A DNA stretch of 64,000 nt from Rhodococcus sp. CH91 (GTDB taxonomy: Bacteria > Actinomycetota > Actinomycetes > Mycobacteriales > Mycobacteriaceae), in contig NZ_JAKFYR010000010.1 of NCBI RefSeq assembly GCF_022554085.1, positions 62,001 through 126,000 of the forward strand, written 5' to 3'. Below the pieces are notes generated by a model, which did no database searches, was not told the origin of the DNA, and was given only the letters and a program-made list of their open reading frames with translations. Positions 58,523 to 64,000 of this stretch are shown piece after piece. How positions within the stretch are numbered: position 1 is the first letter of the stretch; every line of letters begins with the position of its first letter. Both the position numbers and the translations under genes were made by a program.

Positions 58523-58857
58523 GCAGCACGATGTCGCAGGTCATCGAGCACCTCGAGACGCTCGGACTCGGCCATCAACACGGTCAGCGGTGACAGATTC
58601 CGTATCTCACGTCCCACCTCGTCATCGGAGAGCGCCCCGTGCCGGATCAGGTCGAGATCACCGGTTCGCAGCAGATGGTCCCACCGCTCGACGTGCTCGA
58701 GCAGGGACTTCCCGCAGACCTGCTCACGGATCCTGTCCAAGCTCCGGCGAACCTGGTCAGTGTCCACCGGCAGATGCTCACGCTCGATCTTGTCCAGGAC
58801 CGCAGTCCGCATGAGTTGTTGGCGGATGACCCCTTCGCGGTACGACAGACATCTCAA
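58519..58857 (-). CDS. Hypothetical partner of the DUF6036-like pseudogene
   Basis: A 112-residue helical protein (AVLDKIEREHLPVDTDQVRRSLDRIREQVCGKSLLEHVERWDHLLRTGDLDLIRHGALSDDEVGREIRNLSPLTVLM). ATG 58812 is an alternative start that gives 97 residues. It overlaps the downstream pseudogene by four bases. The composition is that of a real protein. It may be the first gene of a two-gene unit now partly lost; function not recognised. Confidence 0.6.
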   Translation of the reverse strand: MRCLSYREGVIRQQLMRTAVLDKIEREHLPVDTDQVRRSLDRIREQVCGKSLLEHVERWDHLLRTGDLDLIRHGALSDDEVGREIRNLSPLTVLMAESERLEVLDDLRHRAA

Positions 58858-58958
58858 CTCCCCTCATGCTCAGCATCACAGTGCGTTGACCTGCCGCTTG
58901 ACCGCTTTCAGCGTAAATGGTGCGGCCGGCAACGGCTGGAGCAGCGAGAGGAGCTTTG

Positions 58959-59412
58959 ATGACCTCCTTACGGCGTCGGCTCACCATCGAACACCGAGGA
59001 GCCGGAGACCTTTCCCGCTACGGTCACGGTCGTCGGAAATGCGGAGCAAACCGACCCACAGACCGGACAGTGCATCATCGCCGCCGTCCCGATCGCACCG
59101 AACGACACGGTGTTGATACACGGCGAGAGCGCGGCCACCTCGGCACGTTCTGTGCTGGAAGTCGACACCGTCGAACGCAACGCCGACGGTACGGGAGTGT
59201 GTACCTACGTAGCGCACTTCGACGCGGTTCCCGCGAATCAACGCCACTACACAATTACCGTCAGTAGCTCGGCGCCTTATGCCCGAACCTTCGAGTCGCC
59301 TGCTTTCCATGCGGGCGAGATCGAAGACGGAGCGACGTTCTATCTGCAAGAGTTCCCGCCCGGCACCGACCCCTCGGGCATCGGTGACGGCGACCGCGGG
59401 GGGACACCATGA
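58959..59412 (+). pseudogene. Exported/lipoprotein-like gene with frame break
   Basis: ATG 58959 opens MTSLRRRLTI, a typical start of an exported protein, but the frame then becomes Arg-rich nonsense. From about 58990 another frame reads a good mature sequence (EEPETFPATVTVVGNAEQTD, TGQCIIAAVPIAPNDTVLIHGES, RHYTITVSSSAPYARTFESP) to the stop at 59412. That frame has no usable start before GTG 59110 and has stops at 58957 and 58960. The hydrophobic signal core seems deleted. A short protein from GTG 59110 remains possible. Confidence 0.5.
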
Positions 59413-59701
59413 GTTGGTCGGAGCTCCTGTCCGCAGCACCTGACGGCGCTCGCTGAAATTGGATCTGGAGCACTTTCCCTGAGCCTCGTCACACCCGGCG
59501 CAGCGTGAAGGCCTGCCTCTTCAGGGCTCTCGGCGAGGCTGCGCCAATGATGGGTGAGTACGAAGACCAGTTCGCCGTGGAACAACGGCAGGTAGTGGCG
59601 GGCGAACCCGACTTCGGCGCCACAGGTCAGGGCAGGTGACCCACCCCCCGGGTGTCTCGAAGTGGTCGAGAGGTGCACCGCGGGTTGTAGCGGCTCAGCG
59701 C
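59413..59701. other. Intergenic region, possible gene remnant
   Basis: No intact gene is seen. On the minus strand, around 59510-59640, a stretch reading AEVGFARHYLPLFHGELVFV then LTHHWRSLAESPEEAG has protein-like composition and may be a fragment of a lost gene. The family is not recognised. Confidence 0.3.
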
Positions 59702-60043
59702 CTACGGGATGGGACGTTCGCCTTTGTCGATCCGCTGTTTGCGCAGGAGGTACTCGTCTTCCGAGATCTCCGCTAGAGCGGGCACGACAGGGCCGGCCCG
59801 CCCGCCGTCGATGGTGTGGGGGCAGTAGCCGACGGCAAAGCTTGCAGGCTCATTCTCGAGACCGACCCAGTCCACCAGGATGTGCTGGATCGCAGGACTG
59901 GTGATCCGGCCCGGATGGCCGTGGAACAGCATCGGAGGCCCCGTCTCGGGGTTGAGGATGTCGCGGTCGGTGTCGGGGCCGCGATAGGCCACCGGCACAC
60001 CCTGGCGTACGCGCGTCGTCGCGATCGCCTCGTCCTCTCCCAT
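59702..60043 (-). CDS. Hypothetical protein
   Basis: A 113-residue protein from ATG 60043 (GGAGG lies about 13 bases upstream; ATG 60070 is an alternative). Segments TGPPMLFHGHPGRITSPAIQHILVDWVGLENEPASFAVGYCPHTIDGG and EISEDEYLLRKQRIDKGE look like a small folded domain with an acidic-basic helical tail. No family is recognised. It is divergent from the cold-shock-like pseudogene. Confidence 0.55.
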   Translation of the reverse strand: MGEDEAIATTRVRQGVPVAYRGPDTDRDILNPETGPPMLFHGHPGRITSPAIQHILVDWVGLENEPASFAVGYCPHTIDGGRAGPVVPALAEISEDEYLLRKQRIDKGERPIP

Positions 60044-60088
60044 GTCGTCAGTATCTCCTCCGACAACCATGTACTGCATCATCGGGAG

Positions 60089-60320
60089 ATGACTTCCCGA
60101 GGCATCGTTCGATTCTGGAACAGCGAGGACGGGTGGGGCGTCATCGACTGCGAACAGACCCCCGGTGGTTGCTGGGCGCACTTCAGTGAGGTCGAGGTCG
60201 AGGGCTTTTAGAAAACTCACCCCTGGCCGGTACGTCGCCTTCGAGTGGCAGCAAACGAGCGGTCCGGTGGAGGGCTTCGCGTTTGTGGCGGTGCGCGTGC
60301 ACCCGGTCGACGATGAGTGA
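60089..60320 (+). pseudogene. Cold-shock-domain protein gene with single-base frameshift
   Basis: ATG 60089 opens a cold-shock (OB-fold) protein: RGIVRFWNSEDGWGVIDCEQTPGGCWAHFSEVEVEGF, the actinobacterial variant with WAHFS. TAG then follows. Removing one T from the TTTT run just before it restores FRKLTPGRYVAFEWQQTSGPVEGFAFVAVRVHPVDDE to the stop at 60320, giving a normal 76-residue protein. A one-base homopolymer insertion, real or a sequencing error, is therefore the only lesion. Confidence 0.75.
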
Positions 60321-60377
60321 CGATCGTCGTCTCACCGGTGGAAGCGGGTGCGCCGAAGCGCAGGTGATCGTCGCGGG

Positions 60378-61190
60378 TTACTGCCCGTAGGGGCGCGGTG
60401 GGAGCGGGTTGATCTCGTCGCTGTCCCAGGTGACCTTCCGCAGGTTGCTGGTGTCGATGACCTCGAGGTCCGGGTGCGCGGCCAAGGTCAGGGCGCAGTC
60501 GGTGGACGAGCCGATGTAGGTCGACATCAGGTCGATGTCGGTGGCGACGAACCATGCCCGGTCCTGCGGCCACCACAGGTTCGGACCACACCCTCCGAGA
60601 GTGCGCACCGCATCGCGCACCGTGCCGTGCACCAGAAAGTTGTCCCGATGCGGGAGGCGGACCCGCGGTCCGGCTGCGGGACGGTGCAGGGCCTGGCCGG
60701 CGCGGCCTTCCCAGAAACCGAACCAGCACTCGTCCGGGGTGCTGGTGTGCTCGACGAGAACCTCGGCAAGGGCCGCGAACTGCTCTTCCGGCATATCACC
60801 TTCGTCGGGTTCCTGGTCCCACACGAGGTCGCGGCCGTCCCCGACCCCATTGTGGATACCGGCCTGCAGCAGCGAACCCCATTCGACGGTTTGGTGGATC
60901 ACCCCGCCGGTATGGGCGGCGACCTCGGCCCAGCGCACCCGAACCTGCTCCCCGCTGTCGGGGTCGATCCGGGCGGCAGGATGCAGCACCCGTGAATACA
61001 GCGTGTAGATCGGGGGCACCAGCGATCCGACGGTGTACTCGAAGCGCGGCAGCGCCTCTGCGATCCAGTCGCCGCCGGTGGTGTCGTCGAGTACGTCATC
61101 GACCCGCCACACCAGCGACTGCGAGTTCGGGTCGACATGCCGATCCATCTGCTGCCGGTCAGCAGGATTCGAGGCGCTGTGCTCACTCAC
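60378..61190 (-). CDS. Hypothetical protein
   Basis: A 270-residue protein from GTG 61190; upstream in-frame sequence is Arg/Pro-rich and unlikely to be coding. Trp-rich segments stand out (SLVWRVDDVLDDTTGGDWIAEALPRFEYTVGSLVPPIYTLYSR, ECWFGFWEGRAGQAL, RAWFVATDIDLMSTYIGSS). The protein looks soluble and globular without a signal peptide. Similar-looking proteins of unknown role occur in actinobacteria, but I cannot name a family. Confidence 0.75.
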   Translation of the reverse strand: MSEHSASNPADRQQMDRHVDPNSQSLVWRVDDVLDDTTGGDWIAEALPRFEYTVGSLVPPIYTLYSRVLHPAARIDPDSGEQVRVRWAEVAAHTGGVIHQTVEWGSLLQAGIHNGVGDGRDLVWDQEPDEGDMPEEQFAALAEVLVEHTSTPDECWFGFWEGRAGQALHRPAAGPRVRLPHRDNFLVHGTVRDAVRTLGGCGPNLWWPQDRAWFVATDIDLMSTYIGSSTDCALTLAAHPDLEVIDTSNLRKVTWDSDEINPLPPRPYGQ

Positions 61191-61363
61191 GTATCCGACC
61201 CTGCCACACCGCGGTCGTGCCGGGCGCCCGTCTACGGCCGGGATTCGCTCTGGCGGAAGAGATGCAGCGGGCCGTGTTCGAGGCATATTCCCGAACGCGG
61301 ATCACCCAATCGGGTCGCGTCCAGATGACATGACTCGGTGCGCTGACGTGCAAAGCTCGACTC

Positions 61364-62008
61364 ATGAACGGCGATGACACGTCACCGGCGCCGCGGCAGC
61401 CGTTGGTGTTGCGTGATCCGATCGGCCGCCCGGCACGCCCACCGGGGCTGATCGTGGCAGGGGCGTCGGTGCTGTTGTGCACCGGAATCGTGTTCGCCCT
61501 ACTGGATTGGTGGCCGGCCCACGGGCACACCGTCGATGCCTTCACCAATTCGATGGTCGTCCTGGTCTTCGGGGTGTTGTTGGTCATCGTCGGCCTGGTG
61601 TGGGCGATCAAGTCCGCATACGTGATCGGGCGGGACCGGCGGTGGTCGTGGTGGATCGCGGCCGCTCCGATCGTCGTGGTCGCCGCGACCGTAGCCGCTG
61701 CGGTGATTCCGTCACCGTCGTTCGAGTCCTCACGCAGCGACTTCGACCTCGCCGCCCGGACGGCCTTGTCCTCCCCGGATCCGGCCGTGTTCGATATACC
61801 GGTCGGGCCCTACACGATGTCCCGGATCGAACGACGCAACAACGGTGCGGTGTACTTCTACGACGCCGACCAAAGCTTCCTGACCACCTCCGGCGGCTGG
61901 ATCTACTCACCGGCCGGACCTCCGCCGGACCGTTCGGGAATCGATCGGATCGAGTCGACTCACCTCGACGGCCCGTGGTACGAGTTCACGGCGGTATGGC
62001 GCGAATGA
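61364..62008 (+). CDS. Membrane protein of unknown function, paralogue A
   Basis: A 214-residue protein with three membrane helices in the first 125 residues. An extracytoplasmic domain follows (FESSRSDFDLAARTALSSPD, SRIERRNNGAVYFYDADQSFLTTSGGWIYSPAGPPP, LDGPWYEFTAVW). The same helices and domain are encoded by the convergent gene to the right, so this is one of a duplicated pair. No catalytic motif is recognised. Confidence 0.75.
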   Translation: MNGDDTSPAPRQPLVLRDPIGRPARPPGLIVAGASVLLCTGIVFALLDWWPAHGHTVDAFTNSMVVLVFGVLLVIVGLVWAIKSAYVIGRDRRWSWWIAAAPIVVVAATVAAAVIPSPSFESSRSDFDLAARTALSSPDPAVFDIPVGPYTMSRIERRNNGAVYFYDADQSFLTTSGGWIYSPAGPPPDRSGIDRIESTHLDGPWYEFTAVWRE

Positions 62009-62117
62009 ACCGGACTCGCACACGCCTGCCGGGGCCGGCACATGGTTCGTCGACATCGAAGCCGACTGTGGAAGGCGCTCGGCAGTTCCGGAAAGGGTGC
62101 TGGTGATCGATCCGGAC

Positions 62118-62726
62118 CTATGAGCTGCGCTCGAACTCGTACCAGGGACCTCCGAGATGCTCGATCGACCCGACATGCCGCTGGCCGTCCAGGTAGCCCT
62201 CCGGTGAGTAGATCCACCCGTGAGTGGTTCCGAACGAATCGTCGGACTCGATGAAGTAGACGGCCCCACCGAGTTGTTCGACACGCGAGATGTCGAGTCC
62301 ACCGACCTCCACACCACTTCTGACGCCGTCGGGTTCGGTAAGGATCTCACGCGCGATCGCCTCGAGTTGGGGCCGGGCTTCGTCGAACCCCGGGCGGGGA
62401 AACAACACCACGACAAGCAGGGCGCCCAGGACGACCACCGGCGCCGCAGCAGTCCACCAGGACCAGGATCGGGTACCTCGAAGGGAGGACCACACACGAA
62501 AAGCCCACACCAGACCGGCTACACCGAGTAGCAGAAGCGCGGGTATCGCGATGAAAATCTGGTGATCGTAATCCAGAGCGCCCCCGACCGCCAGCCACCC
62601 GTAGTACATGCCGAGCAGCACGCTCAGGGACAGGATCGTTGCGAGGAGCAGACACACCTCGACCGCGACAGTTCTCACTCCTGCACTACGAGCTGTGGGC
62701 CGGGCCTGCGCTTTCGCGTCCTTCAT
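62118..62726 (-). CDS. Membrane protein of unknown function, paralogue B
   Basis: A 202-residue protein from ATG 62726 with three N-terminal membrane helices and a C-terminal domain (FDEARPQLEAIAREILTEPDG, SRVEQLGGAVYFIESDDSFGTTHGWIYSPEGYLDG, LGGPWYEFE) that aligns through its length with the convergent neighbour. Shared points include WSWW-x-AAAP-x-VV, GAVYF, SF-x-TT-x-GWIYSP and GPWYEF. The two genes meet tail to tail 109 bp apart. Confidence 0.75.
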   Translation of the reverse strand: MKDAKAQARPTARSAGVRTVAVEVCLLLATILSLSVLLGMYYGWLAVGGALDYDHQIFIAIPALLLLGVAGLVWAFRVWSSLRGTRSWSWWTAAAPVVVLGALLVVVLFPRPGFDEARPQLEAIAREILTEPDGVRSGVEVGGLDISRVEQLGGAVYFIESDDSFGTTHGWIYSPEGYLDGQRHVGSIEHLGGPWYEFERSS

Positions 62727-62778
62727 TGCATCACCGTACCGAGCCGGTCCGGATGTGCAGCGTAGGCATGATGGGGTA

Positions 62779-63393
62779 ATGACGACGCTGCGGATCGTTG
62801 TTCCCGAGGACTTGATCATGGACGGGATAGTCGGCATCCCTCGCATCGGGGACCGCGTCGACTACACGCTGCAGTTCCACGAAGCACGGCCGTGGATCCA
62901 TCCGGAGATGTCGAACGAGGTCGTGGCACGGGTCGAGCCGTTGAACGACGGCCGGTGTTCGGCGGACCGGGTCGACCCCGACGGCCGGATCCGTGCCGGT
63001 TCCTACTCGATGCTGCTGCACGGTGACCGCTGGTGCGCGTACTTCGTGTCGAGCCGTCTCTACGAGGGCACAGCACAGTGTGCCGGGTGGTTCGAGGCCG
63101 ACTGGCCGGGAGTGCTTCCGGCCGAGGCACAGGTCACCGGCACGGTGGCCCGATGCCGGTTGATCACCCGCGTGAGCGTTCCCGATGCCGACGGCCGACA
63201 CACCCAGGGATGGACCGACACGCTCGGACCCGTACCGGACGGGCACACCGGCCTTCGGCTCGGGTTGGTACCTGCCACCCCTGTTCCTGCTGATCCACGG
63301 GGATGGCACAGCCCGATGATCCCGCCCCGGGACGGTCCGTGGACCCGCGAGGCCGGCGTCCTGGTGGACCTGGACGTAGGGCTGCCCCTCTGA
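62779..63393 (+). CDS. Hypothetical protein
   Basis: A 204-residue soluble protein from ATG 62779. It is mainly beta in appearance (LRIVVPEDLIMDGIVGIPRIGDRVDYTLQFHEARPW, VTGTVARCRLITRVSV). It is Trp- and Pro-rich near the end (RGWHSPMIPPRDGPWTREAGVLVDLDVGLPL). No family is recognised with confidence. It starts 52 bp from the divergent membrane protein gene. Confidence 0.7.
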   Translation: MTTLRIVVPEDLIMDGIVGIPRIGDRVDYTLQFHEARPWIHPEMSNEVVARVEPLNDGRCSADRVDPDGRIRAGSYSMLLHGDRWCAYFVSSRLYEGTAQCAGWFEADWPGVLPAEAQVTGTVARCRLITRVSVPDADGRHTQGWTDTLGPVPDGHTGLRLGLVPATPVPADPRGWHSPMIPPRDGPWTREAGVLVDLDVGLPL

Positions 63394-63481
63394 CGAAGCT
63401 CTCGGCAGCTAGGTCCCAGGCGATCACCTCTGACACCGCGTGTCCGCCTCTGGAGGCGGCGCGGATGTCGCTTAGTGTCGA

Positions 63482-64000
63482 ATGATGACGGCGTGGATCG
63501 AGGTACTGCGGGCACTGACCACCGGTCCTGATCTGCCTGTGCGGGGAACGATCCGCGCGGTGCACCCGGACGGGCACACCGAGCAATTCGTCTCCATCGG
63601 GCGCAAGCTTCGGGTGATGGCCGGTAATGGCCACCGTATCTGGCGTCACGGCGCACGCCTGCGCGTCGAACGCGAGGACGGCACCCCGGTCTTTGTTACC
63701 GACGGTGTGGCCGCGTGGGATTTCACCCGGGATCCGCAACGGCCGCGGGTCGGTCCGGTCGGTCAGGTGCAGTATCTGGGCACCAGTCAGTTCCTGTTGC
63801 GGCGGCGCAGCGCGGCCGAATGGTCCGGTGACGACTTCGCCCAGCCGACCGGTCCGGTCGAGGAGGTCGAGTTCGCGGGCCGACGCTGCTGGACGGTGGA
63901 GTTGGCACCGCCGCCGCACAAGCCGTATCCGATGCAGATCTGGGTGGACATCGAGACCGGGCAGATGCTGGGCGAACATATCGAGCAGGCGGGGTTGGGC
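63482..64000 (+). CDS. Hypothetical protein (3' end beyond the window)
   Basis: An open frame from ATG 63482 (or ATG 63485) runs to the window edge, giving 173 residues. It begins MMTAWIEVLRALTTG and continues with a beta-rich domain (LPVRGTIRAVHPDGHTEQFV, IWRHGARLRVEREDGTPVFVTDGVAAWDF, RRCWTVELAPPPHKPYPMQIWVDIETGQML). The pattern of short antiparallel strands resembles outer-lipoprotein-carrier-like beta folds, but this is only an impression. No signal peptide is seen. Confidence 0.65.
   Translation, partial: MMTAWIEVLRALTTGPDLPVRGTIRAVHPDGHTEQFVSIGRKLRVMAGNGHRIWRHGARLRVEREDGTPVFVTDGVAAWDFTRDPQRPRVGPVGQVQYLGTSQFLLRRRSAAEWSGDDFAQPTGPVEEVEFAGRRCWTVELAPPPHKPYPMQIWVDIETGQMLGEHIEQAGLG

Overview
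The window is high-GC actinobacterial DNA, most likely from a Rhodococcus or a close mycolate-producing relative. The pointers are separate lnt and ppm1 genes (lipoprotein acylation and polyprenol-phosphate-mannose synthesis), an rbpA gene in its usual company, many GTG starts and ATGA/GTGA overlaps, and an actinobacterial-type dif sequence. The genus is inferred from gene content and not proven.

Left part (1-9.3 kb): the end of an amidohydrolase gene, then lnt-ppm1. A four-gene minus-strand operon follows. It encodes a chorismate-mutase-type protein, a fused aminodeoxychorismate synthase, a prephenate-dehydrogenase-type protein and an AurF/CmlI-like di-iron N-oxygenase. This is the gene set that makes p-aminophenylalanine and oxidises an arylamine, as in chloramphenicol biosynthesis. 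It lies between ppm1 and rbpA. rbpA has a well-formed thiol-stress ECF-sigma type promoter. A small Cys-motif protein and a secreted protein of unknown function follow.

NRPS (9.8-31.9 kb): one gene encodes a six-module, 7359-residue synthetase that begins with an EntF/DhbF-like condensation domain and ends with a thioesterase. Hand-read pockets predict Ser in module 2 and Thr, epimerised, in module 4. The other four pockets share an unusual D-A-F-F start. The pap-type operon next door suggests a nitro- or amino-aryl peptide product, but this link is an inference.

Catabolic block (32.0-43.0 kb): a P450-ferredoxin-reductase operon with a LysR regulator lies beside a TetR gene divergent from a six-gene hydrolase operon. 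That operon encodes two phosphotriesterase-family proteins (one lacking most metal ligands), a flavin monooxygenase, an HSL-type esterase, a metallo-beta-lactamase-fold hydrolase and a CocE/NonD hydrolase. It looks like a degradation pathway for an ester- or lactone-containing compound of unknown identity.

Middle (43.0-49.7 kb): a zeta-toxin/ParD-like toxin-antitoxin pair with a palindromic operator, a methyltransferase, an HNH endonuclease flanked by palindromes that share a core, a gene-poor stretch with a probable dif site, soxR, an NAD(P)-binding protein and a VIT-family membrane protein.

Right part (49.7-64 kb): a membrane-anchored esterase, a broken lysyl-phosphatidylglycerol-synthase-like gene, a Cys-cluster pentapeptide-repeat protein, a Xer-like recombinase, ndh, a PaaI-type thioesterase, and then a run of small unknown genes mixed with disrupted ones (nucleotidyltransferase-like, exported protein, cold-shock-like). 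Two homologous membrane proteins lie tail to tail. Gene decay is concentrated on this side of the dif site.
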